Shown here piece by piece: positions 16,185 through 25,029 of a stretch of DNA of 64,000 bases. Positions within the stretch are counted from its first letter, which is position 1. The number at the start of each line of letters is the position of its first letter. Source of the DNA: an uncultured Lachnospiraceae bacterium (lineage in GTDB: Bacteria; Bacillota; Clostridia; Lachnospirales; Lachnospiraceae); the NCBI GenBank assembly GCA_910585995.1, contig CAJUGG010000076.1, positions 13,747 to 77,746 of the forward strand. Reading direction: 5' to 3'. The notes under the pieces were generated by a model that saw only the letters and a list, made by a program, of their open reading frames with translations, had not been told where the DNA came from and did no database searches. The position numbers and the translations under genes were made by a program.

Positions 16185-17682
16185 AAAAGAACTTTATCAC
16201 TTTGGCCTTTGGCGGCAGATGGCGGCAGTGCTTTTGGCTGTCTTTGTCGCCGGCGGCTGTCTCTTATATGGTGGGATTCAGATGCAGCTATATCGCAACC
16301 AGGAGGAACAGATTGCGCAGAATCTTCAAAATATCCAGGAGACTACAGAGATCTATGTCCGCCAGCTTTTGATGCTGAATCATGCGAACAATGATACGAA
16401 GAGTTATGAGGCCATTGCGGGTGATATCGTTCGGGAATTGCATGTGTTGAGCACATCAGGATTAAGCGTACTGGATCCGGAGGGAACTTATCTGGATGGA
16501 ACGATGCAGCTTTTAGAACAAGGTCCGACCGAAGACCTTACACAGGCGATCAATGGAAAAGCTGCATTTACCATGACCTATCCCTCAGCAGATACCATGC
16601 TGGTCTATTTTTCTATGCCTGTGAGGATTGAGGAAAAGACTATCGGCATTATTCGCTATCAGATGGATACTTCTGCCCTGTATCTCCAGGGAAAACACAC
16701 CCAATATCTGGTCTGTCAGATGGCTGCATCGGTATTTGTTGTCATCTTTTTGTTGCTTGCTTTTTTGATGAGCCGGGTTCTCTCGCCGGTGCAGAAACTG
16801 ACCAGGATCTCCGGACAGGTCGTCCAGGATCTTACCACACAGCAAGTCAATATGAAGACATTTGCCCAGCTTGCCGATTCCCGGCGACAGGATGAGATCG
16901 GAGAATTGTCCAGAAATTTCAGCGTGATGTTAGAGAGGATCAGCACACAGTTTCAAAATATGCAGGAAGATAAGGAACGCATTGTCCGTCTCTTAGGAAG
17001 CCGGCAGGAATTTTACAACAATATGACCCATGAACTAAAGACCCCTCTTACTACCATCCAGGGCTATGCCCAGCTGATGGAAGCCGATCAAGGGGCAGAT
17101 CCGGGGCTGACCCGGCAGGGGCTTCACCAGATCCTGCAGGAAAGCACCAGGATGCATCAGATGGTATTACAACTTTTGGAGATGTCCGATCAAAGTAACT
17201 ATATGGAACCCCATCCGGTGAATCTCTCACAGGTCAGTGAAAATGTGGCGCAGGCACTAAGGATCAAAGCCAAACGTTATGAGATGCAGATTGAGACAGA
17301 TTTTACAGAAGATCTGTGGGTGCAGGGTATCGGAGAACGTCTGCGGCAGGTGCTCGTCAACTTGGTAGACAATGCGATCAAATACGGTGACAGCCACACT
17401 ACAATCTCTGTCAGAGGATATAAGGAAGGAGGCGATATCCTGCTGTCTGTCTGCAATTTTGGAAAAGGTCTGTGCACAGAAGAGCAGGAACGAATCTTTG
17501 AACCTTTCTATCGGGTAGATAAAAACTATTCCAGAGAGCGCGGAAGCTCCGGGCTTGGCCTGTCTATCTGTAAGAAGATTATGGAAGAACAGAAAGGTTC
17601 TATCGCCGTACAAAGCGTTCCAGGACAGCAGACAACCTTTACAATTCGTCTGCGTGCTTTGGAGGAAAAATATGAAAAATAA
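16174..17682 (+). CDS. Sensor histidine kinase
   Basis: A 502-residue membrane kinase. Two transmembrane segments (about 16-35 and 180-201) flank an extracellular sensor of about 145 residues. A HAMP linker follows (about 200-260), then the HisKA box with phospho-His286 (MTHELKTPLTTIQGYAQLME), N box LVNLVDNAIKYGD and G boxes ending in GSSGLGLSICKKI. I start it at the ATG at 16174, inside the end of the response regulator gene, where GGAGTGGGG gives a good ribosome-binding site; a TTG six codons upstream is possible. It phosphorylates the adjacent regulator. The next gene overlaps its end by 11 bp. Confidence 0.94.
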   Translation: MFHKKELYHFGLWRQMAAVLLAVFVAGGCLLYGGIQMQLYRNQEEQIAQNLQNIQETTEIYVRQLLMLNHANNDTKSYEAIAGDIVRELHVLSTSGLSVLDPEGTYLDGTMQLLEQGPTEDLTQAINGKAAFTMTYPSADTMLVYFSMPVRIEEKTIGIIRYQMDTSALYLQGKHTQYLVCQMAASVFVVIFLLLAFLMSRVLSPVQKLTRISGQVVQDLTTQQVNMKTFAQLADSRRQDEIGELSRNFSVMLERISTQFQNMQEDKERIVRLLGSRQEFYNNMTHELKTPLTTIQGYAQLMEADQGADPGLTRQGLHQILQESTRMHQMVLQLLEMSDQSNYMEPHPVNLSQVSENVAQALRIKAKRYEMQIETDFTEDLWVQGIGERLRQVLVNLVDNAIKYGDSHTTISVRGYKEGGDILLSVCNFGKGLCTEEQERIFEPFYRVDKNYSRERGSSGLGLSICKKIMEEQKGSIAVQSVPGQQTTFTIRLRALEEKYEK

Positions 17683-19066
17683 ATATGTTCTGCTGTCAGT
17701 GTCATTCTTACTGTTTCTGACCGGATGTACACCCAAAGAAAAAACAGTGCTCTTACCAGAGCATCCGACGCAGGAAGCTACAGAGGAAGAAACAGAATCT
17801 TTTGGCGATTATACAGTCAAAAAGATCTATACTTATGAATATGAGACTGATGCCATGCTGGAAAAAAGCGCTTATCTGACAGATTGTAAAGAACGTGAAA
17901 TTCGTGTGGTTGCCACAGAAGCTTCGGAAGCGCATACGCTTCCAACCGGCCGGCAGGTGGATTATCGCTATGGCTTTTATGACACCTTATATACTCCTTC
18001 TGATCCTGGGGAGCAGTCCCTTACAGATATCCAGAGAGCTTTCTGGGGCCTCTTTATCCAGCCTGAGGACTGGGCAGAGCGCCCGGCAGATACTATGGAG
18101 GACGCTATGTATCATCTTGACCGGCTGCTGCTTTCTTCTGACGGAACCCGGCTGCTTGTCTATGCCGGCGCAGAAAGCTGGGATAACCGACGGGTGTGGC
18201 TGTATGACTTAAGAACCGGGCGTCCCTGGTTCTTGTATGAAGGAAGCCAGGAAGCGTATGACCTTCCTGTGGGATCTTTTTCCAGAGACGGACGCTATGT
18301 GACCTTTGACATCCGGGGAAGTGTAACGCTAGACGGAACTATCCCTGTATACGACTGTCAAAAAGAACCTCCAACGGATGATACTATAGAGGAGAACCGA
18401 GTCTGGCTTACCTCCTCTTCCAGTATGTATCTTCCTGATCAGACGCTGCGTGCGGCAGAGGAGAATACAGGTATCTTCAGGATGGCAGAACTTGTGAATG
18501 TGCAGGGGAAACCGGGGGTGATTACCTTTTTACAGGAAGACAGTTCTGATGTGGAAGTGGTGAAATACCAGTTGAATAGAGACGCTTATTCGGAGAGTGT
18601 GTATTGGCTCTATGGGCTTTCTAAAGAGGCAACTCTGACCATACCTTATGAAGTGGATACAGAAGAAAACCGCCTCTATTATCTGATCAATTTTTATCAG
18701 TTGTGGGATCTTCAGCTAGAAGAGGGAACGAGCAAGGGGCCTGAAGAATTTAGCGATGCTCTAGTGTCTTTTCTACGGTTGGACAACGGGGATCTTCTTG
18801 CCCTTTGTACAGAGGATCCTTCCCTGTATTTCCTGGAATCGTCTTCCGCAGACCGTTCCTTCCAGTCCAATACCCAGATGCCTTCTTATCTGCCTCCGTC
18901 TGATTTGTATCTGTATCCGGCGGGCCGGACAGAACGAAAGCTTCTCTATAAAAATCTGCAGAATGTCATTGCCATGGAATATGACGCCAGAACCAGACGC
19001 ATCCTGATCGAGACAACCGAGACAGAGTCCAGAACGCACAGAACCTGTATTATCTTAGAATTATAA
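17672..19066 (+). CDS. Lipoprotein of unknown function linked to the two-component system
   Basis: A 464-residue protein with a signal peptide and lipobox LTGC near residue 19. The rest is hydrophilic with several short beta-propeller-like repeats (GTRLLVYAGAESWDNRRVWLY, quoted in part as LLVYAGAESWDNRRVWLY, and DGRYVTFDIRGSVTL), which suggests a WD40/TolB-like fold, but I cannot assign a family. The ATG at 17672 is preceded by GGAGG and lies inside the end of the kinase gene. The tight overlap suggests an accessory sensor or target of the system. No catalytic motif is visible. Confidence 0.7.
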   Translation: MKNKYVLLSVSFLLFLTGCTPKEKTVLLPEHPTQEATEEETESFGDYTVKKIYTYEYETDAMLEKSAYLTDCKEREIRVVATEASEAHTLPTGRQVDYRYGFYDTLYTPSDPGEQSLTDIQRAFWGLFIQPEDWAERPADTMEDAMYHLDRLLLSSDGTRLLVYAGAESWDNRRVWLYDLRTGRPWFLYEGSQEAYDLPVGSFSRDGRYVTFDIRGSVTLDGTIPVYDCQKEPPTDDTIEENRVWLTSSSSMYLPDQTLRAAEENTGIFRMAELVNVQGKPGVITFLQEDSSDVEVVKYQLNRDAYSESVYWLYGLSKEATLTIPYEVDTEENRLYYLINFYQLWDLQLEEGTSKGPEEFSDALVSFLRLDNGDLLALCTEDPSLYFLESSSADRSFQSNTQMPSYLPPSDLYLYPAGRTERKLLYKNLQNVIAMEYDARTRRILIETTETESRTHRTCIILEL

Positions 19067-19102
19067 ATGTTTACACTCCGATACATTCTGGAAATAACTT
19101 GA

Positions 19103-19633
19103 TCACTCTCAGGCGGTGTGGATTCCTGTCTGATCGCTTCCGAGTATACTGGCCGCAGCGCTTTTACCGTGGGATTTGACAACCAGCCCCACAAGTACAA
19201 TGAGATCCCGGCAGAACATCTGCCCCTATGAAAGGCGTAGCTTCTTGCTCCGCGGCAGTCTGTCTGTGGAAGAACGATTTATCTGGATCAGGAGGTCTTT
19301 GCAGTTGCCAGATCTCTCCCTGCGGTGTACAAGCAAAAAGGACAGATCTCCAAATATCTGTTTCGTAAAGTTGCCGCTCTGCATCTGCCCAAGCAGGCTT
19401 CCAGACGCAGAAAACTGGGATTTCCGGTTCCGTTGGGAAGTTTCTTAAGATCTGAGGATGGTGCCAAGAGAATAGAACATATGTTCTTATCTGCGGCTGC
19501 CAGGAAATTTTTTCGGGAAGATGCTTTACAAGAATTGCTGCATGGATACAAAGGCAGAAATGCCAATCGCAAGATCTGGGCAATCTATGTATTTTTAGTC
19601 TGGTATCACATCTATTTTCCAGAGACCGAATAA
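19103..19633 (+). pseudogene. asnB: Degraded asparagine synthetase (AsnB-type) remnant
   Basis: One frame carries recognisable pieces of a glutamine-hydrolysing asparagine synthetase. SLSGGVDSCLIASEY (the ATP-binding SGGVDS loop) begins at 19103. FTVGFDN and YNEI follow, then in-frame TGA and TAG stops near 19227-19240. After them come YLDQEVFAVARSLP, KYLFRKVAALHLP and RRKLGFPVP, with the C-terminal KIWAIYVFLVWYHIYF. The N-terminal glutaminase domain and most of the synthetase centre are missing. The gene therefore cannot make a functional enzyme. The organism has a GatCAB route for Asn-tRNA (35533-38863), which could relax the need for this gene; that link is inference. Confidence 0.8.
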
Positions 19634-19647
19634 GATCCGGGCGCAGA

Positions 19648-20568
19648 TCACAAAAGATGCAGATAACGTTTGAGTTCTTCAATATACAGTTCACCAATCT
19701 GGCTGCGCAGGGTGTCTTTCCTTACCACGTATCCGATCTCCATCATACTGTTCTGGTTGTTCTCATCATCTTCAAAGGGAACAGCCAGATAGTCATTGCC
19801 ATTGAGTTCTTCGCAGATGATCCCGGAACAGAGTGTATATCCATAGAGACCCACCATCAGATTCAGCATAGTGGCCCGGTCATTGGCCCGGATGATCTGC
19901 GAATACTCATTGGTGGACAAGATCTCTTCGGCCAGATAAAAAGAACTGTTGTCCCCCTGTTCAAAAGCCAGACAGGGATAGTCTTTTAACTGTTCAAAAC
20001 GGATGGAGGTCTCTTGTGCTAAAGGGTGTCCTTTCCAGATATAGACATATGCCTGACAGTCGATCAGATGATAAAATACAAGTCCGGCAGAAGCCAGAAG
20101 CTTCTTCATGGCTTTGCGGTTAAAATCACACAGATACAAAACGCCGATCTCACTTTTCATAGTACTGACATCGCTTATGATCTCGGCAGTCTTAGTCTCC
20201 CGGATGGCAAATTCATATTTGGACATATCAAAATGTCTTGCCATCTCCACAAATGCTTTCACTGCAAATGAATAATGCTGTGTGGACACGCCAAATTTTT
20301 TCTTGTAGGAACCGCCTTTTCCATATTTCTCCAGAACATGTTCATATGGAGTATAGATCTGCCTGGCATGTAAGAGAAATTCCGTCCCATCATTGGTCAG
20401 CGTAACGCCCCTTCCACTACGATAAAACAAGATAATCCCCAGCTCCTTTTCCAACTCTTTGATGGCGCTGGTGAGGGACGGCTGGGATACATAGAGCTGT
20501 TCTGCTGCCTTGTTGAATGATCTGGTCTCTGCAATGGTCAGCAGATAATGAAGCTGTGTCAGTGTCAT
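19648..20568 (-). CDS. LysR-family transcriptional regulator
   Basis: A 306-residue protein. Residues 1-60 form the LysR winged helix (LHYLLTIAETRSFNKAAEQL, SQPSLTSAIKELE) and residues about 90-300 the effector-binding domain. The ATG at 20568 is chosen because AAGGAGG lies five bases upstream and the family N-terminus begins there; the frame runs 26 codons further without similarity. It lies between the asnB remnant and an unknown gene on the same strand, 140 bp downstream of the latter. Its target and effector are not evident. Confidence 0.9.
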   Translation of the reverse strand: MTLTQLHYLLTIAETRSFNKAAEQLYVSQPSLTSAIKELEKELGIILFYRSGRGVTLTNDGTEFLLHARQIYTPYEHVLEKYGKGGSYKKKFGVSTQHYSFAVKAFVEMARHFDMSKYEFAIRETKTAEIISDVSTMKSEIGVLYLCDFNRKAMKKLLASAGLVFYHLIDCQAYVYIWKGHPLAQETSIRFEQLKDYPCLAFEQGDNSSFYLAEEILSTNEYSQIIRANDRATMLNLMVGLYGYTLCSGIICEELNGNDYLAVPFEDDENNQNSMMEIGYVVRKDTLRSQIGELYIEELKRYLHLL

Positions 20569-20708
20569 GGGAACCTCCTTTTTTCTAAGTCCTTCAAAGC
20601 TGATAAAGAAAACCTGGTACTGATCTGAAAGTTTCCGGATGAGCATAGTTTTTGTTCCATGTGTAAATGAATAAAACAGGAAAGAGATAGGGTCTGAGCA
20701 GGAAAATT

Positions 20709-21314
20709 TTAATGCAAAACCGCCAGCTGCCGATATTCATAGTCTGGTTTTCTCTGTATAAACAAATCTTTTGTGAGCATCTCACCTGCTAAAAACACAA
20801 GATTGTAGATCTGAAGATGATAATACCAGGCACCTGTATCCCAATCGGTCATACGCTCATTAAAGATCACTCGGCCATATTGATGTTTGTACAGGATAAA
20901 CGCGGTCTCGTTGAGAACATCTTTTCGGTAGAATGAGGAATCCAGGTTATGGAAATCTTGATTATGCCCCCTTCTAATGGGCTTTCCGCTGCGTCGTTCA
21001 TCATAAAAAAATGTGACCGTGACCTGGTCATTCGTATGACAGAGTGATAGATTGGTCAGATTCAGTTCTTCCACAGAATCATAGAAAAAAACAGGCTCTC
21101 TTAAAGAATGTCCCAATTTTTGCTCCACGCTCAGAAATCGGTCATCTTCCTGGAAAAAACTTTTCCGGTCAATCATCACATCTTTGGCACTTATAAGAGG
21201 CGCCAGCGGATATGCCAGTGGAAATTGACGGCGTGCGTTTTCCCCCCTAACGCCCCGCTCTCCTTTATTCCAGGAGAGCGTGACATGCTGAATGGCCAAT
21301 AATGGGTGATTCAT
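20709..21314 (-). CDS. Protein of unknown function
   Basis: A 201-residue soluble protein that I do not recognise. It has no signal peptide, no transmembrane segment and no known catalytic motif. The sequence is rich in aromatic and charged residues; the C-terminal third (TDWDTGAWYYHLQIYNLVFL) is the most hydrophobic part. The ATG at 21314 follows AAAGGAGGAGC, a strong ribosome-binding site, which supports real expression. It is upstream of and in line with the LysR gene, so it may be regulated with it. Confidence 0.6.
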   Translation of the reverse strand: MNHPLLAIQHVTLSWNKGERGVRGENARRQFPLAYPLAPLISAKDVMIDRKSFFQEDDRFLSVEQKLGHSLREPVFFYDSVEELNLTNLSLCHTNDQVTVTFFYDERRSGKPIRRGHNQDFHNLDSSFYRKDVLNETAFILYKHQYGRVIFNERMTDWDTGAWYYHLQIYNLVFLAGEMLTKDLFIQRKPDYEYRQLAVLH

Positions 21315-21379
21315 GCAAGCTCCTCCTTTTGTAACTCCTTTGATTTTAACACCCATATTTTACAAAGTAAATATGCCAG

Positions 21380-21410
21380 AAAAAGAAATGGGGGAGACGA
21401 AAGCCTCCCC
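21380..21410 (-). terminator. Intrinsic terminator after the polysaccharide deacetylase
   Basis: On the minus strand GGGGAGGC, a short loop and GTCTCCCCC are followed by ATTTCTTTTT, about 20 bp beyond the deacetylase stop. Confidence 0.6.
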
Positions 21411-21431
21411 GTTGTACATGGTCTTTGGCAG

Positions 21432-22208
21432 TTATTGTCCGGACCCTTTTATAAATTGTCTTCCTTCATGATCCATCTCATAATTTTCTGTATAAATTAA
21501 CTGCGAGACGGGCACGATCTCAAATCCCTTCGCCTGAAGTCCGGTGATGACTTGCTCTAAAGCGTCTTTTGTATATTTAGCACCATTGTGCATCAAAATG
21601 ATGGAGCCATTTCCCAGATGAGGGTGCTCTAATACTTTTGATACAATAGCATCCACCCCATAGTCTTTCCAATCCAGACTGTCTACATCCCACTGAATCA
21701 CATGATATCCCAGTCCATTGGCAGACTCCACCAAAGTATCATTATAATCTCCATAAGGCGGTCGAAAGAGGGTCATATCCTGTCCGGTCAGTTCTTTGAC
21801 TTTGTCGTGTACCTTTTGGATCTCTTCTTTGCACTCCGTTGCACTGATCTGAGACATCTGTTTGTGGTTCTCGCTGTGATTGCCAAGGTCATGTCCGGCA
21901 GCAGCGATGGCCTTCACATCTTCTGGATAAGATTCCACCCATCCGCCGGTCATAAAAAAGGTGGTCTTTACACCCTGCTCCTCTAAGATGGACAAGAGCT
22001 GTGCAGTATCTTCATTCCCCCAAGCGGCATCAAAACTGATGGCCACCTTGGGGGAATCGGTCTGTACACAATAGATGGGAAGTTTCTTGTCGGCAATCTG
22101 GACAGATACGGGACTAGTTTTGCCGTGAAATGCTCCAAAGCCTGCAATGGCAAGCAGGAGACAGAGGCTTAAAGTGCCAATATTTCGTAAGTAATGACTA
22201 CTGTTCAT
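21432..22208 (-). CDS. Polysaccharide deacetylase, PdaB-like
   Basis: A 258-residue protein with an N-terminal membrane anchor or signal (residues about 9-27) and a NodB-type domain. The first motif reads AISFDAAWG rather than TFDDG, the variant seen in PdaB-like sporulation deacetylases. The metal-binding HxxxH is present as NHSENH, followed by RPPYGDYN and a late LMHNG motif. It would remove acetyl groups from peptidoglycan or a related polymer outside the membrane. Because the second Asp of the first motif is changed, activity should not be assumed. Confidence 0.88.
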   Translation of the reverse strand: MNSSHYLRNIGTLSLCLLLAIAGFGAFHGKTSPVSVQIADKKLPIYCVQTDSPKVAISFDAAWGNEDTAQLLSILEEQGVKTTFFMTGGWVESYPEDVKAIAAAGHDLGNHSENHKQMSQISATECKEEIQKVHDKVKELTGQDMTLFRPPYGDYNDTLVESANGLGYHVIQWDVDSLDWKDYGVDAIVSKVLEHPHLGNGSIILMHNGAKYTKDALEQVITGLQAKGFEIVPVSQLIYTENYEMDHEGRQFIKGSGQ

Positions 22209-22288
22209 AGGAACTCCAAATATTTTTCCTTTCTTCTAGTTTATGAGAGGGGTAGAGAGAAGATGCGCAGGGAAATATACAAGTAGAG

Positions 22289-22317
22289 TTGTTATCAGAT
22301 AAAAAAAGTGCTAAGAT
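22289..22317 (+). promoter_or_regulatory. Sigma-A-type promoter for lrgAB
   Basis: TTGTTA (22289-22294), 17 bases, then TAAGAT (22312-22317). It lies about 95 bp before the lrgA start, leaving an untranslated leader with no feature that I recognise. Confidence 0.45.
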
Positions 22318-22412
22318 GGATAACTGTGAATCAAATACCCCGCTGCAAGAAGTCACTTGACTCGTTGCTCGTGGGAATACATGATTTGTCCTGTGGACAA
22401 GGAAAGGAACTT

Positions 22413-22763
22413 ATGAAATATATTCGACAATTTTTATGGATTTTACTGTTTTCTTTTATTGGGGAAGTCTTAAATGCATGGATTCCGCTGCCGGTTCCGG
22501 CATCGATCTACGGTCTTTTGTTGCTATTTGCGGCACTGTTGTCTGGAGTGATAAAGTTAGAGGCGGTAAAAGAGGTGTCCCAGTTTTTGATTGAGACGAT
22601 GCCGTTGATGTTTATACCAGCAGCAGTGGGGCTTTTGGAGTCTTGGGGAGCATTGGAGGGGATATTTGTACAGATCATAGTAGTGGTTGTGGTCTCGACG
22701 GTACTGGTGATGGCAGTCAGTGGTTTGGTGACGCAATGGATGATCCGCAGAAAGGAACGGTGA
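22413..22763 (+). CDS. lrgA: CidA/LrgA-family holin-like membrane protein
   Basis: A 116-residue protein with four hydrophobic segments and the family signature IPLPVPASIYGLLLLF near residue 25, followed by FIPAAVGLL near residue 68. LrgA pairs with LrgB in an inner-membrane complex that affects murein hydrolase activity in staphylococci and works as a pyruvate or glycolate carrier in other organisms. The ATG at 22413 is preceded by GGAAAGGAAC; the open frame upstream lacks family sequence. The end overlaps lrgB by 4 bp (GTGA). Confidence 0.9.
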   Translation: MKYIRQFLWILLFSFIGEVLNAWIPLPVPASIYGLLLLFAALLSGVIKLEAVKEVSQFLIETMPLMFIPAAVGLLESWGALEGIFVQIIVVVVVSTVLVMAVSGLVTQWMIRRKER

Positions 22764-23461
22764 GTAAGGTGAGAGAACTTTTGTGTGATTCGGTGTTTTT
22801 TGGGGTATTGATCAGTATTCTGACTTATGAGACAGGAGCATATCTAAAGAAGAGATGGAAATTGGCGATCTTTAATCCTCTGCTTTTGTCGGTGTTGGCT
22901 GTGATGGGGATATTGATGGTGCTGCGGGTGGATTATAAGGTCTATTATGAAGGGGCGAAGTATCTAAGCTATCTGCTGACTCCGGCTACGGTGTGTCTGG
23001 CGGTGCCGCTGTATGAGAAATTTGAGCTGTTAATCAAATATAAGGGGGCGATTCTTGGGGGGATTGTATCGGGTGTGCTGACGAGTCTTCTAAGTATCCT
23101 GGTGAGTGCCTGGATCTTTCGGTTTACGCATGAGCAGTATGTGACGCTGCTGCCAAAATCCATTACGACGGCAATTGGTATGGGAGTGTCGGAGGAATTG
23201 GGCGGTATGGTGACGATTACAGTGGCGGTGATTATTATTACTGGGGTGCTGGGAAATATGATTGCGGAGACGGTACTGCGTCTGTTTCGGATTGAGGAGC
23301 CAGTGGCGAGGGGGATCGCGATTGGGGCTTCGAGTCATGCAATTGGGACGGTGAAAGCGATGGAGCTTGGTGAGGTGGAAGGAGCGATGAGCAGCTTGTC
23401 GATTGCGGTGGCGGGACTTTTGACGGTAGTGGGGGCGGTGGTGTTTGCGGGGGTGTATTAG
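22760..23461 (+). CDS. lrgB: LrgB/CidB-family membrane protein
   Basis: A 233-residue protein with about seven membrane segments. Family features include PATVCLAVPLYEKF near residue 73, LLPKSITTAIGMGVSEELGG near residue 130 and a late ASSHAIGTVKAMELGEVEGA. I chose the GTG at 22760, which overlaps the lrgA stop and has GAAAGGA upstream; an in-frame ATG at 22736 is an alternative. LrgA and LrgB together probably form one transport or holin-like complex. Citrate synthase follows with its own promoter, so a link to central carbon metabolites is possible. Confidence 0.92.
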   Translation: MSKVRELLCDSVFFGVLISILTYETGAYLKKRWKLAIFNPLLLSVLAVMGILMVLRVDYKVYYEGAKYLSYLLTPATVCLAVPLYEKFELLIKYKGAILGGIVSGVLTSLLSILVSAWIFRFTHEQYVTLLPKSITTAIGMGVSEELGGMVTITVAVIIITGVLGNMIAETVLRLFRIEEPVARGIAIGASSHAIGTVKAMELGEVEGAMSSLSIAVAGLLTVVGAVVFAGVY

Positions 23462-23487
23462 AGAGGGGGCGACGGAGAAAAACTGGG

Positions 23488-23516
23488 TTGTAATTTGAGA
23501 GATTGTTTTGTATAAT
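23488..23516 (+). promoter_or_regulatory. Sigma-A promoter for citrate synthase
   Basis: TTGTAA (23488-23493), exactly 17 bases, then a perfect TATAAT (23511-23516). The leader ends with GCGGTACT at 23550-23557 followed by CTAATAAGGAG, which resembles the 3' end of the hairpin elements described elsewhere in the window. Confidence 0.7.
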
Positions 23517-23573
23517 AGGGTACGTGTATACAAAATGGAACTGGCAAATGCGGTACTCTAATAAGGAGCTGGA

Positions 23574-24950
23574 ATGAGTAGTATATCGATGATGGAATTG
23601 AGTAAGGAGCTGGATGAGCAGTTTGATCGTCTGGTGAATGAGTGTATGGTCTCTGGGGAGATTGATCCGAATTTGTACACGGAGTATGATGTGAAGAGGG
23701 GGCTTAGGGACTCTAATGGGAAGGGGGTTCTGACGGGCTTAACGGAGATCTCGGATGTGTGTTCTTATCGGCTGGTGGGTGGCAAGAAGATGCCGGCGGA
23801 TGGGGAATTGTATTTTCAGGGATATAATGTGGAGGATTTGATTAAGGGGTCTGAGGGGCGCAGGTATCGGTTTGAGGAGGTGACATATCTGCTCTTGTTT
23901 GGGGAACTGCCGAATCCAAAACAGCTTAGAACATTTGTTCGAATTGTGAAGAGCTTGCAGGAATTGTCAGGTCGGTTTGTGCGGGATGTGATTATGAAAG
24001 CTACCAGTCCGAATTTGATGAATGCCCTGCAGCGGTGTATTTTGACTTTGTATTGTTATGATTCGGAGCCGGATGAGGTGTCGGTGCCGAATGTTCTCAG
24101 GCAGTCGCTTCAGTTGATCGCCAAGATGCCGCAGATCGCAGTGTATTCGTATCATGCGTACCGGCATTTTCACTATGATGAGACGCTGGTGATCCGCCTG
24201 CCGGATAAGGAGTTGTCTATCGCGGAAAATATTTTGCAGATGTTAAGGCCGGATGGACAGTTTACGGAGTTGGAGGCTAAGGTGCTGGATGTGGCGTTGG
24301 TGCTGCATGCGGAGCATGGAGGAGGAAATAATTCTACATTTACGAATCATGTGGTGACTTCTTCGGGGACGGATACATATTCGGCGACAGCGGCATCCAT
24401 CGCATCTCTCAAAGGACCGAGGCATGGCGGGGCCAATCTGAAGGTGCAGCAGATGTTTGACGACTTGAAAAAAAATTGCCCGGATTATGAGGACGAACAT
24501 GCATTAACTTGCTATCTCGAAGGCATCCTGGATAAAAAGGTGTTTGATAAGGCGGGTCTGATCTATGGAATGGGTCATGCGGTCTATACAGAGTCTGACC
24601 CAAGAGAGGTGATATTAAAACGGTATGCCAGAAGGCTCTCAGAAGAAAAGGGATTGCAGCAGGAGTTTGAACTCTATGCGCGGGTGGAGCGTTTGGCGGG
24701 TGAGATTATCGCGAAAAAACGGCGGCTGTTTAAGCCCATCTGCGCCAATGTGGATTTTTATAGTGGATTTGTCTATTCGATGCTGGGGATTCCTATGGAG
24801 ATGTTTACCCCCATCTTTGCCATTGCCAGGATCTCCGGGTGGAGTGCGCATCGGATGGAAGAAGTGGTAAATAATGGAAAGATTATAAGACCTGCGTATA
24901 AATTTGTGGGAACCCACAGAGAGTATTGTGAGCTGGATCAGAGATTATAG
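23574..24950 (+). CDS. gltA: Citrate synthase family protein
   Basis: A 458-residue enzyme that condenses acetyl-CoA with oxaloacetate (or a related 2-oxo acid). Landmarks are the HAEHGGGNNSTFTNHVV segment near residue 245, with the first active-site His, GPRHGGAN near residue 282, and YGMGHAVYTESDPR near residue 330 with the second His. The late catalytic Asp lies in NVDFYSGFVYSMLGIP near residue 395. Length is slightly above the usual 430 because of a longer N-terminus. AAGGAG lies 8 bases upstream of the ATG. A methylcitrate synthase role cannot be excluded. It provides 2-oxoglutarate for the glutamine synthetase encoded downstream. Confidence 0.92.
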   Translation: MSSISMMELSKELDEQFDRLVNECMVSGEIDPNLYTEYDVKRGLRDSNGKGVLTGLTEISDVCSYRLVGGKKMPADGELYFQGYNVEDLIKGSEGRRYRFEEVTYLLLFGELPNPKQLRTFVRIVKSLQELSGRFVRDVIMKATSPNLMNALQRCILTLYCYDSEPDEVSVPNVLRQSLQLIAKMPQIAVYSYHAYRHFHYDETLVIRLPDKELSIAENILQMLRPDGQFTELEAKVLDVALVLHAEHGGGNNSTFTNHVVTSSGTDTYSATAASIASLKGPRHGGANLKVQQMFDDLKKNCPDYEDEHALTCYLEGILDKKVFDKAGLIYGMGHAVYTESDPREVILKRYARRLSEEKGLQQEFELYARVERLAGEIIAKKRRLFKPICANVDFYSGFVYSMLGIPMEMFTPIFAIARISGWSAHRMEEVVNNGKIIRPAYKFVGTHREYCELDQRL

Positions 24951-24962
24951 CGTGGATAGGGG

Positions 24963-24992
24963 TTGGAAAATGAGGATGAGATATGTTATACT
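24963..24992 (+). promoter_or_regulatory. Putative promoter for the glycosyltransferase at 25030
   Basis: TTGGAA (24963-24968), 18 bases, then TATACT (24987-24992). Expected transcription start is about 24999, which argues against the ATG at 25003 and for the TTG at 25030 as translation start. Confidence 0.4.
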
Positions 24993-25029
24993 GTAGAAAA
25001 ATATGGAAAGTGATAAGGGAGACAGAGAT

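Noticed and set aside
23090..23533. Minus-strand arginine/histidine-rich frame opposite lrgB
   Set aside because: Low-complexity shadow of a membrane protein gene; no start signal.
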